From contig OZ037844.1 of the NCBI GenBank assembly GCA_964035575.1, forward strand, positions 992,001-1,056,000: 64,000 bases of DNA, written 5' to 3'. Position numbers and translations under genes: made by a program. The stretch's first letter is position 1. Every line of letters begins with the position of its first letter. Shown here piece after piece: positions 17,842 through 29,929 of the stretch. Source of the stretch: Rhynchopus sp. YZ270_cl-10 (lineage: Eukaryota; Euglenozoa; Diplonemea; Diplonemida; Diplonemidae). Under the pieces are notes generated by a model, which had not been told where the DNA came from, made no database searches, and worked only from the letters and a program-made list of their open reading frames with translations.

Positions 17842-18608
17842 CAGGGTAGATCCTTAGCGAAAGTGAAAATAAGGATTCGAGTTTTTTTATTTTTTTTTCC
17901 TTTTTTTTTTTCCTTTTTTCTCTGGCCCATTTTTTTGGTTACCTACTAATTTCCAGGCACAGAGTGGCACCACCACGGTCCGCAATCGATCCGGAAAGTC
18001 AAAATAAGGGGGAAACCAAAAGGAAAAAAAGTAAAAGTTCGCTACCGTTTTTTGGCTGGCCTTCGGCCCGCCAATGCCCCTTTAATATTTGTCTTCACTT
18101 CATAAGACAAGGACCAATGAGTGTCAATTCTCAGTGTCACCTTGCATAAGACAATTTTGAAGCATATTTTTGAAGAACACAATTACTATGTCCACAAACC
18201 CGCAAAGCGGACCATTGTAAAAGGGTTGGTGCTGAGGGTGGAGGTTTCGAAGAAGTGCGTGTGTGTTAAAGGTCGGGTATGAGTAAATAAAGACTTCAAC
18301 CGGACCAAGGCAGAGACACAACACTGTTAGGCCAAAATCCAAAAACCCATAGGGCCCCAGCAGCATTGTTGTCGAAAATCCCCACTTAATTTTTGGTGGG
18401 ATTTTGAACTTTGCCCAAAACCTGCGGAAAAAAATTTCCGAAAAATTACAAGAGGCCGCCCCGTACCCCCTCCAAGCAAATAAAAAAGTAAAAGAATGCC
18501 CTTCCTCAGTCCGGAAGTATCACCTCAACCGGTCACCTGCCGTAAAAGAGAGAGAGGTTACAGAAAAAGAAGAAAAAGTAGATGTCAAAAAAAAAAAAAA
18601 AAAAAAAA

Positions 18609-20515
18609 GGGAAATAGTCAGATTTACCCTACCCTATTTTGAAAAAGTTCAGACTTGCCCGAAATAAGTTCAGACTTGCCCTAAAAGTGTTTTTAGGGCA
18701 AGTCTGAACTTATTTTTAGGGCAAACACTTTTTTTAGGGCAAGTCTGAACTTTTTTAGGGCAAGTCTGAACTTTTTTAGGGCAACCCTGCACTTATTTAT
18801 TGGGCAAGCTGGGGGCTCTTGGGTTACAGAGCCCGGCGGTCGTCGTTTTTGCGTTTCTGTTTAGGGCACGTATGGGCTATTCGCGACGAGTCCTGGTAGT
18901 GAAATGAGCAACCTATGGTATGGAGCTTTTTTTCCATGCAACTGAATTTCCTCGTGTCCAGGACACCCCACTTTCCGAGCAAAATTAAATAATGACACAA
19001 ATGGGAGGGGAAAACCCTCTGACCTTTATCATCACTCTAAAAAACTCTCAGGTACCGCACCGCAGTACCGCACCACGATCCGAGACCCGTACAGAACAGA
19101 GACCAGAAAAAAGACTTCCGCACCCAAACGCGACTCCTCATAGAACACGACGTAGTAGTAACAAAAAAAAAATACCGATTACTGCAGTAAGTACAAAGCC
19201 TTTGGGCGACATTGTACAGGTCCTACATCATGTACGTAAAATTGTCGATACAACCAAAGAAAAGCATAGTGGTGCACCCTCGGGTGTCTGCACTACTGCA
19301 ACAACTATTTCTATAGCTACAGTTTCCCCACCTCTACCTTTAACTTTTTATACGAGGATGTAATTCTCCGGGATTACTCCGCGATTGTCGTCACAACAAA
19401 AAAGTCCAGAGGACTTGTTGGTCGCCTTACTCATTTGGATCAACGGTATGTATATGCTACTCATTACAATGTTAGCCACTTCTATTGCCAGACACCGGGG
19501 CAAATAGTAAGTGCAAGAAAACTGCTTTTTGGAAACCAGGAAAACATGATGGACACTCCACTCCACGTGCGGACATGTTTGGCACTTCTGCATGCGTGCA
19601 GTATCCAAATGTGTCCCCGTGGGAACAAAGTGATAAAGATGTGTCCACTGTGTACAGGGAAAAAACTTTGCGCTCCCCCGGACAGTGCACAATTCAACCC
19701 CTTGTTGTGGGTGGTCTTGTTGCCTTTTGGAACAACAACAATTTTTCCACGTTGTTGCATTTTGGCCAGGCATGCTCTTGAAAGCATGACAATTTGATTG
19801 CGTATGGACAAAGCAAATAACCAAGTATGAATTCTGAGTTGAAATGTGAGAGATGTTGTGGGAAGGGGAGTTCGCTCCTTTCAACGATGACCTCGTTGTT
19901 CTTCAATAGGCATGTCTTAACCGACCACATAAATAAAATTGTGCCGGCCTCGAAGGATTCTAAGCAAACCCGCGTGGTAGCTAAACACTGACTCTCTCTC
20001 AATTCAACAAAGAAGGAATACTTGGTAATTTGTGGAGCACCCGTGCATGAAAATTGTAAAACTTTGCGCCCCACGTTGCCCCAGAACACGGCTTCCTTTG
20101 TAACCGGTTCTGGCCCAACGTGGACTGCCTGTTCACCCTTTCCGGGTGGCTGGTGGTTTCTGGCATCAATTTTTGGGCTCCGGCTCGGTTAGGCATTTTA
20201 GGGCAATGAAACAAGTCATACCACCATACCATGGGGCCCCAAGAGTGCCCCAGCCAAAGTGGCCTGACTTGTTGCCCTAAAATAAGTTCAGACTTACCCT
20301 AAAAATAAGTTCAGACTTGCCCTAAAAAAGTTCAGACTTGCCCTAAAAAAGTTCAGACTTGCCCTAAAAAAAGTGTTTGCCCTAAAAATAAGTTCAGACT
20401 TGCCCTAAAAACACTTTTAGGGCAAGTCTGAACTTATTTTCGGGCAAGTCTGAACTTTTTCATAGGGCAAGTCTGAACTTTTTCAAAATAGGGTAGGGTA
20501 AGTCTGACTATCTCC

Positions 20516-20516
<1 letters not shown>
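18609..20516. mobile_element. Nested 1.9-kb element with long, reiterated inverted ends
   Basis: The left end reads GGGAAATAGTCAGA then TTACCCTACCCTATTTTG; the right end is its near complement, ending TCTGACTATCTCCC. Each end is followed inward by about 180 bp built from repeated GTTCAGACTTGCCCTAAAA units in both orientations. Both flanks are A-runs, which hides the target duplication. The middle (18960-19780) has short plus-strand frames I do not recognise. The family is unassigned. Confidence 0.7.
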
Positions 20517-20555
<39 letters not shown>

Positions 20556-20674
20556 GCTGCGCTCGTGGAGGTTCACCCAATGCGGTCTCGCCTACCCAAA
20601 CTGCTGGTGCATTGGCACTACCTATTTAATTTTGAAAATTTTCTTGCTAATGCCGGGCACTACCACTTTTTTTC

Positions 20675-21399
20675 AGAATGTTTCTAGAAAGTATTACCCT
20701 TGTCAGAGGGCGCAGTGTCCGACAAGGGTCACAGCCAGAATGCGATTTAATTGGTCAAATGCCGAAGGAAAAGGAAGCATGCGAAAGAAAAAAAGTAGCG
20801 TACCGTGCGCCTGCGGCGCAAGATTGTAACCCACCCTTCCCATGACTAGTTTGGCAGTAAAAATGTGCAATTTTGAGCGCAATTTTTTGAAATGTTTCGT
20901 ACCGTGGCTTCGCCAGGAACCTTTGGGTGCCATGACCACCGTTTCTTTTTGTAAATATACTGAGGTCACTGCGCGTGCCTGGTGCAAATATCAATACAGT
21001 GCCGAACTCCGCAGTAGGATAACCGAGGAATTCTCACATTCCGCCGGAGGCCCCGAACGAGCTGGGTTGGGCTCGACCGAGATTCAGCGAAAACCCCCAA
21101 AACCTATATTATCCCCTGGGGTATAGTTCTACGACAGCTGATATGTGTAAAAAAACACCACTATTCTGCCTCAGTACAGTACCAACCTGCTTGTTGGATT
21201 TTTTTTTAGACCGTCACTCAATTTTTCCGCTCGCTGCGCGAGCGGAAAAACCATCAACCCCCACGATTCCCAAAAAACCTGAAAGTTAGCGTCAGGCCTG
21301 CGCGGAAAAATTTGAAAAACGGGAGAGAAAAAAAAAGGAAAAAAACGAAAATAAATCTGGGATTATTAGCGTTTTTAGCGAAAATAAGGATCTACCCTG
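20675..21399 (+). repeat. About 740-bp repeat, copy 2
   Basis: Direct copy of 15025-15766; it forms the right third of the hAT-like element. Confidence 0.75.
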
Positions 21400-21453
21400 T
21401 ACTTATTCATTCTTTTCTAAAAGAAAGGCATTGAGGGTGCGAAAAAAGTACTC

Positions 21454-21537
21454 TTGCTTTGTTTGTTTGTTTGTTTGTTTGTTTGAAAACTTGGTTGTCT
21501 TGGTGTAGACACCCGAGGATGAACTCCACTATAATAT
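21454..21537 (-). repeat. Hairpin repeat, copy H2
   Basis: A (TTTG)n run followed by GAAAACTTGGTTGTCTTGG and TGTAGACACCCGAGGATGAA, ending CTCCACTATA. This is the ACACCCGAGG variant of the family. Confidence 0.75.
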
Positions 21538-21719
21538 GTTTGTTCGTTTGGGGTTATGATAACAAAGTGGCACAAATCACAAAAAAATCACAAATAATCA
21601 CAAGACTCTTTTTGATTCTGTTGTGACTTGTTGTGATTTTCTCTGAAAAAAAAAAAAAAAACAGAACACGACACTTCGCCGTACCCCCGGGCCACCCCAA
21701 GTGGGCTCACTTATAGTCA

Positions 21720-21955
21720 CCTTCACACGAAAAAATCAAAATAGGGAACAGCAAGAAAAACGCTGCAGTGGTCTGTGTCCAGAAACAGCACCAAACAACC
21801 GCACAGTGACAAAGCACTGCACGGCTGCTGGCCGGATCTGTTAGTAAGAATAAGTAGAGTGGAAGCAGAACGAACCTAAACTGTGGTGTGGGTGTGAGGG
21901 GTACGGGGCGAGGGGCGAGGGGTAACAGTGCTGGGGGAGGGGGAGGCAGGCATGA
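21720..21955 (+). repeat. Repeat shared with 28150-28385
   Basis: Nearly identical blocks (GGGAACAGCAAGAAAAACGC to AACAGTGCTGGGGGAGGG). Together with 22840-23360 versus 28385-29235 this marks a large duplicated spacer left and right of cyclase 4. Confidence 0.7.
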
Positions 21956-22117
21956 GAATAAGGCCCGGACCCCGGACCCCGGACCCGGCCCCCCGGAACC
22001 CCACACCCCCCTACCCTCTAAGAACTTGTCCATTTTGGAAAAGTGACCCCACCACTGGCCGCACGGATTCCGAAAATGCAAATGCCGGTGTTTTTTGGTA
22101 TTTTCATTTTGCACTCT

Positions 22118-22272
22118 GCCCGGCACCTTGCCCGGCACCTTGCCCGGCACCTTGCCCGGCACCTTGCCCGGCACCTTGCCCGGCACCTTGCCCGGCACCT
22201 TGCCCGGCACCTTGCCCGGCACCTTGCCCGGCACCTTGCCCGGCACCTTGCCCGGCACCTTGCCCGGCACCT
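22118..22272 (+). repeat. 12-bp satellite (GCCCGGCACCTT), about 13 units
   Basis: Perfect tandem array ending exactly where segment B (AGGCGGATCACC) begins. Both strands stay open, so proline/glycine-rich pseudo-proteins can be read; these are not genes. Confidence 0.9.
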
Positions 22273-22515
22273 AGGCGGATCACCTCCAGACGAAATCCAC
22301 CCGGGTGGGCACTATCACCCCGAGGGGGTGCCAATGACGGCTGCATCATCTCCCTCTCCAGGTATTGCGTAGAGCTTTTGACTGTATCTAACGCAAATGC
22401 CTTCAGCATCACACGACCTGCTGCTTCGTGTTATTCCCCGAGGAGGGCCTCCTGCCTGCTGCTTCAGCTCCAGGCCTCCCCACGTCACCGGATAGTCCCA
22501 TCTGGTGGTCATGGC
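22273..22515. repeat. Shared segment, copy B (no cyclase attached)
   Basis: Same block as 11175 and 23852 but its right edge joins unrelated sequence at about 22515, so this copy moved or was cut without the cyclase 3' end. Confidence 0.7.
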
Positions 22516-23851
22516 GGAACCCCGACACCCCCACCCATTCCCAGCACCAACACATCCACAACAGAAATTTTACTATGTCATCACCCCAGGCAGCTGTACA
22601 TGACAGCCTGTCCGGCACCCCCGCTGTCAAGAGGGGGTCCCGAGAAAGCCCCATTTGTGAATCTTTACATAGATTAGAGTCAGCTTAGAGATCCCCTCAC
22701 CCCACCCCACACCCAACGTGTCGTTCAGCACTCCAAAAAACCGAGACCCCCTCACCCCCACCCCACCCCTTGTGAGAATAGCCCGGACCCCGGACCCCGG
22801 ACCCGCACCCCCCTAACCTTATTCTCATGCCTGGGGGGAGGGGTGGTTTGTGTGCCCCCAGAAAGCATAAAATACAGCTGTATTTCTTGCTTTATTGCAC
22901 CTTTGGCATTAACCTACCGAGGAATAATAACTATTCATTGCATGACTTAAAGTCATCACTTTAGATCACGAAAGGGGGTGAGTTGTGCATTACAGTTGCA
23001 TTTTTTTGTGCACAAAAAACAATGCTACAATAACGCACACCTGCCGAGTTTATAGTGGAACCCCAAGGGAAATTAGTCCTCGGGTGAGATGGGAAGAGGT
23101 GATCACAGAGTGAAAACATGATTACAAATAGAACTAAGCATAAGTGAAAACCGGAAAGAAAACGTTGGGAAAAAGGGCGCACACACTGTGTACACGTAGA
23201 TACTAGGAACGAGCGGTTCTTGACAAGAAATGTTGAACGAGACCTGGGTCCACGTTGGGCCAAGGGACGTGACTAGGTTGTGGCATTTTCTTTCAATGAA
23301 ATATATTAAAAAAGAAGGCACAGCTTAGCCACATGGCTCACCGGGAAGTTAAACAAACAGGCTTGGAGCGTCGGACTCTGACCCGGTTTCAAAACCGGGA
23401 AAGAAAAAAAAAGGGGGTGGACTTCGGCATACCGTTGGGAGCTGTATAAATTTACGGGTTATGGGATTTTCACTTTTTTGGTGTGGCAGGCGACCCCAAA
23501 ATAGCAGAAAATAGCACTTTGGGGGGTCCGTAAACTTGTGGATTAGTGTGTAAAATTTGATTGGCCTTTTGGGTGAAAAAAAACCGACTTCATTTTTCTC
23601 AGCTCAGGAGGGTCTACGATTTCGTAAACCAGAGGTCCTCTGGATGCATGCATTAATAAAACACAACACTGGAAATTTCAAGGAACGGATTTGGATCATC
23701 AACAGAACTTTGTCAGGTGGCCCCCTGGTTTGGTGGCTGGGTGGCGGTGTGGAAAAACCCTTCGCTGGGTTGTCGGGGGTTCCCTCCTCCCTCCTCCTCT
23801 TCACTACAAAATATCCGCCTGGTACTTACTGTGTCGTCGTGCGACTTCAGT
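22516..23851. other. Spacer downstream of cyclase 4, no gene
   Basis: Positions 22840-23360 match 28385-29235. At 23325-23400 a stretch (GCGTCGGACTCTGACC followed by GGTTTCAAAACC and an A-run) resembles the 3' half of a tRNA and may be a tRNA-derived SINE head. I see no protein gene. Confidence 0.5.
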
Positions 23852-24148
23852 AGGCGGATCACCTCCAGACGAAATCCACCCGGGTGGGCACTATCACCCC
23901 GAGGGGGTGCCAATGACGGCTGCATCATCTCCCTCTCCAGGTATTGCGTAGAGCTTTTGACTGTATCTAACGCAAATGCCTTCAGCATCACACGACCTGC
24001 TGCTTCGTGTTATTCCCCGAGGAGGGCCTCCTGCCTGCTGCTTCAGCTCCAGGCCTCCCCACGTCACCGGATAGTCCCATCTGGTGGTCATGGCATATCC
24101 TCATGTCCCCTCCATTTATCAAAAGCCCAAACCACGGTCTCTACTCAA
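23852..24148. repeat. Shared segment, copy C, fused to the cyclase 4 3' end
   Basis: Same block as copy A; it provides the final codons SRDRGLGF and stop of cyclase 4. The joint with cyclase sequence lies at about 24148. Confidence 0.75.
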
Positions 24149-26398
24149 GGTGCTGGTGTGGGTCACTTCGAGGACGTTGTCATGTCTGCTGCTGCCGTAC
24201 TCGTACACACCGACTGTGGTGCTGGGCTTCATGATCTCCGCAAGAGATGCTGGCAGCGACGTGCCCATCGGCGGTGCGTACAGGAACACCTTTGCCAGGG
24301 ACACAGCCTCTTCGCACAGCGCCCAGCTGCGCTGCACAGACGGCCCCATCACCGTCAGGAAGCGCTGTGTGCGTGACCCCACGTCGCCATGCTCTGTTGG
24401 CCCACTCGCAAGACCCGCACCCGCAAGTGCCGTCCTGCTGTGTACACGTTCCATAAAGTGCACAGCGTTCTCAGCATGTGCCTGTGTCGCACGAGCAAGG
24501 TTCCACCCAACACACACACGGCTCCCCAGCAGTGACACCAATGTACCCCCGCTCTGGTCCAACGCAGTCATCAGGACCGACATCACATTGCTCATGTCCT
24601 GCAATGCTCCCCCACACTCATCCGCACGCACAACCACCTCCACCTCCAACACACCCACAGTCGCAACAGCAGACACACGTGTTCGTGCAAGTGTCTCGGA
24701 CAAACTGTGCGCCACCTCACCATCAGTCATGTTGCGCATGGTGCTCTTCATAAACGGCAGCAGTGGCATCGTCTCAGGCTGGAGCGGGTCAAACCTCCTC
24801 TCTGCAAGCGAAGGTGGCCACACACAGCACACAAGCACAGGCTCTGCCACACCCTTCAGCTCAAGTGCCTCTGCCGTGCCTGCCACCCCCACACAGCCGC
24901 CACAGTGCTGCTCCCACAGGTCTGCAGGCACAGCAACAGCACCCGGTGTGCACGTGCTCTCGATGCGTGCTGCCACGTTCACAGTGTGGCCGAAGTAGTC
25001 AGTCCGTCCCGTCAGTGCGTTCTGCTCCGCAGCCACAGGGCCGCTGTTCACACCAATGCGCACCGTGAGCCCACCCCACAGGTTGCCACGTTCAGCACAG
25101 ATCGGCACCTCCATCAACGACGCAGGCCAGTCCGCAGCACGGAGCATCTCGTGCACATTCAGCCCAAAGTCAACACCTTCTTGTGTGGTCTCGAAGGCAA
25201 CCATGAAGGCGTCACCGATTGTCTTCACCTCGTAGCCACTAAACATCTGCATCGCAGTCCGCATCACCGAGTTGTGGATCCACAGCCCATCCCGCATCCC
25301 GTCAGGTGCGCCTTCCCAGATCGACGTGGACGAGCGGATGTCTGTGAACACCACCGTCACTGCCTCGCTGTGTGCACCAGGTGCCGACACAACGCTCTGG
25401 ACAGACATCTGGTCGTCTCTGTCGAACAGTGCAGCAGGGAGGTAGGGGCGGTAACGCCGCAGGTTCAGCTCCATCTTCTCGAGTGTTGCATGCATCTCAG
25501 GGGGCAGCAGCGCCTTGCGTGCATCCAGCATGCGTGCCACACCGTCCACGTCGTACTTCGCCAGCAGCGCTGTGATCTCCTGCACTGCACTGATGGTGCG
25601 CTGCATGGCCGCCTGCTCCTTCATCACTGTCGTTGCAAACCCTCGTGTGATGACAAAGTCCATCAAAAACACGGCCAAGGACAGGGCTAGGTTGGTTGGT
25701 GGGAAGGACACAGGGCAGGGCAGAGTGTCGCACGATGTCCTATCCTCGAAGTACTCACGCCTCATCTCCTGCGTGCCAAAACCTGGAAGGTCAAGAAGCC
25801 CAAAACGGAAGCTCTCCTCGGCTGAGACTATCACGAGGAACACTGCTGTGAAGGCCACCAACCCGAAGGTGTACTTCGTGGGCATCTGCAACACCAGCAT
25901 CTGGTCAATCGTGACCACGAGCAACGGCCATCCTGGGTTTCCTGTGGTCCTCCCACCCAGGTCGTACACGAACACGCCAAATGCCTGGCAATAAATCATG
26001 CTCACAACAAGCGGAACAGTCAGCTCCTTCTTCAACAATATCAAGCACGCAAAAGAAGCATGCGTTACCGTGAAAATAGCATTCGCCACGTGAAAGAACG
26101 GCACGTCCTGTGACGTTTCGAAGGTGGAAAAAAGAAACAACAGATTCAGAAGTACCGCAATAACCGAAGAAGCAAAAATGATTTTGCGTCCCGACTGTGC
26201 TTGTTTCCCCAGCGTCCCGTCCATTGAGATGATGTTCTGAAACCAATCCATGCTCGCCATCTTCATCTTCGCCATGTGGTTGTGTTCTTCCCTAGTTGGG
26301 GTGGGGTGTATCAAAAGGGGTGGGGAAGCGTAGGACTCATCAGACATCTTCTTTGCTGTCTGCGACACGCATGCTCGGACACCTTCGTCGCCACTCAT
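24119..26398 (-). CDS. Membrane adenylate cyclase, class III, copy 4 (759 aa)
   Basis: A complete paralogue with six N-terminal helices, catalytic motifs FTDIRSST, EVKTIGDAF and TDYFGHTVNVAARIES intact, and a degenerate second cyclase-like domain. It differs from copies 2, 3 and 5 at its very end: the last residues are SRDRGLGF instead of the longer SRPRRCF...CS tail, because the 3' end is fused to the shared segment at 23852. The membrane half is again divergent (IIFASSVIAVLLNLLFLFST). The upstream flank is shared with copies 1 and 3 until a MITE interrupts it at 26588. The ATG at 26398 is preceded by the conserved overlapping upstream ORF. Confidence 0.93.
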   Translation of the reverse strand: MSGDEGVRACVSQTAKKMSDESYASPPLLIHPTPTREEHNHMAKMKMASMDWFQNIISMDGTLGKQAQSGRKIIFASSVIAVLLNLLFLFSTFETSQDVPFFHVANAIFTVTHASFACLILLKKELTVPLVVSMIYCQAFGVFVYDLGGRTTGNPGWPLLVVTIDQMLVLQMPTKYTFGLVAFTAVFLVIVSAEESFRFGLLDLPGFGTQEMRREYFEDRTSCDTLPCPVSFPPTNLALSLAVFLMDFVITRGFATTVMKEQAAMQRTISAVQEITALLAKYDVDGVARMLDARKALLPPEMHATLEKMELNLRRYRPYLPAALFDRDDQMSVQSVVSAPGAHSEAVTVVFTDIRSSTSIWEGAPDGMRDGLWIHNSVMRTAMQMFSGYEVKTIGDAFMVAFETTQEGVDFGLNVHEMLRAADWPASLMEVPICAERGNLWGGLTVRIGVNSGPVAAEQNALTGRTDYFGHTVNVAARIESTCTPGAVAVPADLWEQHCGGCVGVAGTAEALELKGVAEPVLVCCVWPPSLAERRFDPLQPETMPLLPFMKSTMRNMTDGEVAHSLSETLARTRVSAVATVGVLEVEVVVRADECGGALQDMSNVMSVLMTALDQSGGTLVSLLGSRVCVGWNLARATQAHAENAVHFMERVHSRTALAGAGLASGPTEHGDVGSRTQRFLTVMGPSVQRSWALCEEAVSLAKVFLYAPPMGTSLPASLAEIMKPSTTVGVYEYGSSRHDNVLEVTHTSTLSRDRGLGF

Positions 26399-26427
26399 CA
26401 GCAACGAAGGCTGAAGGGTGTTGACAT
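26398..26427 (-). promoter_or_regulatory. Upstream ORF overlapping the cyclase 4 start
   Basis: The same nine codons and TGATG overlap as in copies 1-3. Confidence 0.6.
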
Positions 26428-26589
26428 AGTATCAGGTGCCCACAGGGAGAGACAGAAACGACACCTTCGTGAGTTTATATGAAAAACAGTTTCTTTTTTT
26501 TCTACGTGGATGCGATATGTATTGAAGTGAAGTAAGGGGTACAGAATGAGAGAGAGAGAGGTACAAGAGAGATCAAGAACGTTGACTTA

Positions 26590-26705
26590 CCGTCTTCGTA
26601 AAAATGTTCGACCGTAAAAAAGGACGAACTTCCAGAAAAATCCGGAAAAGGACGAACTTTATTCCGGTCGAACATATTTACGGTCGAACATTAGTACGAA
26701 GACGG
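26590..26705. mobile_element. 116-bp MITE in the cyclase 4 upstream flank (TA duplication)
   Basis: Ends CCGTCTTCGTA and TACGAAGACGG, flanked by TA (26588-26589 and 26706-26707). Inside are two further inverted GTTCGACCGTAAA/TTTACGGTCGAAC and GGACGAAC motifs. The paralogous flank of cyclase 3 lacks it. Confidence 0.75.
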
Positions 26706-26707
26706 TA

Positions 26708-28149
26708 ATTTATTAGTGAGTAATTTGTTTTACTTAGCACTGTACGTCCTTGGAAAACCCGAATTTTTTAGCCTTCAAAAGTGCAATTGAAGAACTCAGA
26801 ATGCGTCAAAAAGAATTGCTATTTTTTCTCGAGAGAAAAGTCGTTTTCCTTCACGAGTGTTTTCTTTGCACGCAAAGGAAACACGAGTGAAGGAAAACGG
26901 CTGTTCTCGAGGGGAAAACAGTGCTTTGTTACATTTTTCCAGTGTTTGAATCACAGAAATACACTGGTATGTTCAAATCTACAACTAAAAAGAGCAGTAG
27001 AGGGTGGGTTGCTTATACACCCTTGCCTAGCAGTTACATGCTCACACGATATTTCGCATATGCACACATGATTAGAACAGAACAATTTAAAAAGTAAGAG
27101 TGACACATAGTTTGTCTTCCTCCCTACCCATTTGTTAAGCACCCCCGCAAAGCAGCCTGCTGCTTTTTATTGAAATGGGTGCTTTATGAAAAGTACATGC
27201 GACTCACTTTTATCATAATAACTCCCTCTGTGATATATTAGATATTTTCGATTTCGGGGGTCCAGGGTTAGGACTTACCCTGTTGTACTCTTCTGAAACT
27301 GTACAGGATATGAAGGGGGTGATTTCGTTCGTTGTGGACATACGTTTGGGGGCATTTGAGGAGAGTGAAGTGTGCAACGCATTGCAATCAAAAACGAAAT
27401 CAAAAAAAATATATTATTTCCTATACTTTCTATTCTACTGAATAGGAGGTATAATACCACACAGCACAGAGGGCTAGCGAGGTACTTTTTCGCAGTTTGG
27501 AAAGCGCGAAAAAGTACCATGCTCTCCCCCCTGGTTTTATGCCTCAATAACGCGGCATTTTCTATTCCCTATGACATAACCAGCATCCTCGAGGAAGACC
27601 GCCCACGAAATAACAGCGCCTGCATGTACCCCGCGACGGCTAGGGAAGTGGTAAGAACACACTGATTGACGCACAACATAAAAAAAAAGGGGGCGGAGCA
27701 TTTTGTCAAGACAGGAAGATATCTCACGGAACATTGCCAGTAAAAGGCTATAATCCCCGCCTTCAACCCTCCGCTCAATATCCTCACACGCCTACCTGTG
27801 ATACTAAGTCATAGTACCGCTTGGCTAGAGCTTTCAATTCAAATATTCACACCACACAGGAAATATCCAACCGATCTCAAAAATGAATCAAAAATAAATA
27901 CAATGGAACCATGAAGTGTAGGAACTCAGACACGGAAAAATGTGCGAGTTCCAACCCCGTACAGAGGGGCTTGCTACGAAGTGACAGTAAACCCATGCTG
28001 TGCTGTCCAAATACCTCAGACCGTAGGTGGTGAACCTTTCGATACTCTAGCACAAAGAGGCGAAGTGCTTTGCACAAAGATTATAGGTTCAGTGTGCAGC
28101 ACATTAAAAGCAAAGAAAAAGCGTGTAAAATGAACCTAAGCCTCTCGTG
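26708..28149. other. Cyclase 4 upstream spacer, no gene
   Basis: To about 27420 it parallels the cyclase 3 flank, including the empty Harbinger-type site (TAA at 27219-27221). An inverted GAGAAAA/TTTTCTC-type hairpin with CTTCACTCGTGTTT arms lies at 26830-26915. Positions 27440-28149 hold only short frames I do not recognise. Confidence 0.5.
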
Positions 28150-29240
28150 CTCAGTCACCTTATACAAAAAGTCGAAAGAGGGAACAGCAAGAAAAACGCT
28201 GCAGTAGAGAGTGTGCCCAGAAACAGCACCAAACAACCGCACAGTGACAAAGCACTGCACGGTTGCTGGCCGGATCTGTGAGTAAGAATAAGTAGAGTGG
28301 AAGCAGAACGAACCTAAACTGTGGTGTGGGTGGGAGGGGCACGGGGCGAGGGGCGAGGGGTAACAGTGCTGGGGGAGGGGGTGGGGTGGTTTGTGTGGCC
28401 CCAGAAAGTACAAAATACAGCTGTATTTCTTGCTTTCCTGCGCCTTTTTTGTCATTGCATGACTGAAGGTCATGACTTTACATCACATCAGTTGCATTTT
28501 TTTGTGCATAAACAAAAGAAGTGCACTAATTCCTAGTATTACAACGAGCGAAACGAAGTGTCACAAAAAATAAAACTCTTCCTTTTTTAGATAGATATTC
28601 AGTCAAAAGAAACGAAAACAAGGAAAAGAAGAGAGAAAGTTTTTTCGTTGATCACTCGAATTAGTGTCCCTGAGTGAATGAGTCTGGCGAGTAATTCGGC
28701 AAGCACCATCTAAAAACAGAGTTTTATTTTTACATGACGATTCTCGTACATTCAAAAACAAAAAATCAACTGGTGCTCCTGACGCCATATTGCGTACTTG
28801 TTGCGCACGTTGTGCACAAAAAATAAAATAATACAGGAATGCCCTATATTTCGTACTTCTTGCGCACTTAGTGCGTAGTTGTTGCGTACTTGGTATGTTT
28901 TATTTCAGGGGTACCACCAACGAGTTTTTTGTGGAAACCCAAGGGTAATTAGTCCTCGGATGAGATGGGAAGGGGTGAGCACAGAGTATGAACCCATGAC
29001 ATGATTTCAACTAGAACCAAAAATAAGTGAAAACCGGAAACAAAAAGGTGCGCTACAGGGCACACACAACGTGTACAACTAGAGATACTAAAAACTAGCG
29101 GTTCTTGACAAGAAATGTTGAACGAGACCTGGGTCCACGTTGGGCCAAGGGACGTGACTAGGTTGCGGCATTTTCTTTCAATGAAATATATTGAAAAAGA
29201 AGGCACAGCTTAGCCACATGGTTCACCGGGAAGATAAACT
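28150..29240. repeat. Spacer duplicated from 21720-23360
   Basis: Matches 21720-21955 and 22840-23360 in the same order, without the 12-bp satellite and segment B. It also contains a TTGCGTACTTAGTGCGTAG block at 28795-28915, and near 28550-28780 short sequences without a gene. Confidence 0.65.
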
Positions 29241-29282
29241 AAGAATAAAAAAAAATAACTGGAACAGAAAGAAATATAAAGC

Positions 29283-29440
29283 GAGGTTTTTAGTCCAGGC
29301 ACTTCCGGCTGACACAGCTGGATGAAAGCATAAGTACCCTTCGGCCAACAACAGAACATGTAAAAGGGAACCTAAGTAGACCTACCCGTACCGTAAGAGA
29401 ACGAGGGCGGTACACAACCGCTCGTCAGCCGGCGGCCCAC
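29283..29440 (+). repeat. Dispersed 5'-signature repeat, copy A
   Basis: Contains CTGGATGAAAGCATAAGTAC, CGGCCAACAACAG and the block GAGAACGAGGGCGGTACACA with ACCGCTCGTCAGCC. Sister copies lie at 33547, 43527, 46697 and 61640, all on the plus strand. Confidence 0.7.
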
Positions 29441-29929
29441 CTTCCGTTGAAGAGTTGTGAGCTTACAGGTACTGCAGTTCACTGCACCCAACGCTTGGTG
29501 CACCATAGTCTACACAAGAGAGCAGAAACCCGAAAACACAAAAAGGGGAGGGCGGGGGAGTCACAACATCTCTCTCTTGGCGTCGATACATGGACGTCCT
29601 TACAGGCAGTACACCGTAACCTATAGGTGTAGCAAAACCGAAGTCCTGGCCTGACCGTTTGTCGCTGTGTCATGCTCCGGGTGCGACTATACAAAAGAGA
29701 ACCAATTTTGTTCAATTATCTGCTGGGTGAATAGGTGCCATGGTGGAGTCACTTCACAGCCCCATGCTAACCAGTCGGCACTACCACCACAAAGGGTGAA
29801 AAAGGTGAAGCACGGCAACATCAAAGCTTCTCAGGACAGTGAAAGAAAGCACGAAAAAGCGGAAAGTTGACGCAATCCCATCACCAAATAGCAGCCTGTG
29901 GATGGCGACATGTTCTGCCTGTTGCAGTG

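Larger units (their letters stand above)
17842..21399. mobile_element. hAT-like DNA transposon, 3,558 bp, with 8-bp target duplication
   Basis: The ends are inverted: CAGGGTAGATCCTTA at 17842 and its complement TAAGGATCTACCCTG at 21399. The 8-bp duplication TACTTATT flanks it (17834-17841 and 21400-21407). CAGGGT ends with an 8-bp duplication are typical of hAT elements. No transposase domain is recognisable. A separate element occupies 18609-20516 inside it, so the original host was about 1.65 kb. Its right third is the 740-bp repeat also found at 15025. Confidence 0.8.

Noticed and set aside
18404-18667. Lysine-rich 87-codon frame
   Set aside because: It runs across the transposon end at 18609 and through an A-run, so it is not a conserved unit.
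23325-23400. Possible tRNA gene
   Set aside because: GCGTCGGACTC and GGTTTCAAAACC resemble tRNA parts, but the anticodon stem has only about three pairs; at best it is a tRNA-derived SINE head.
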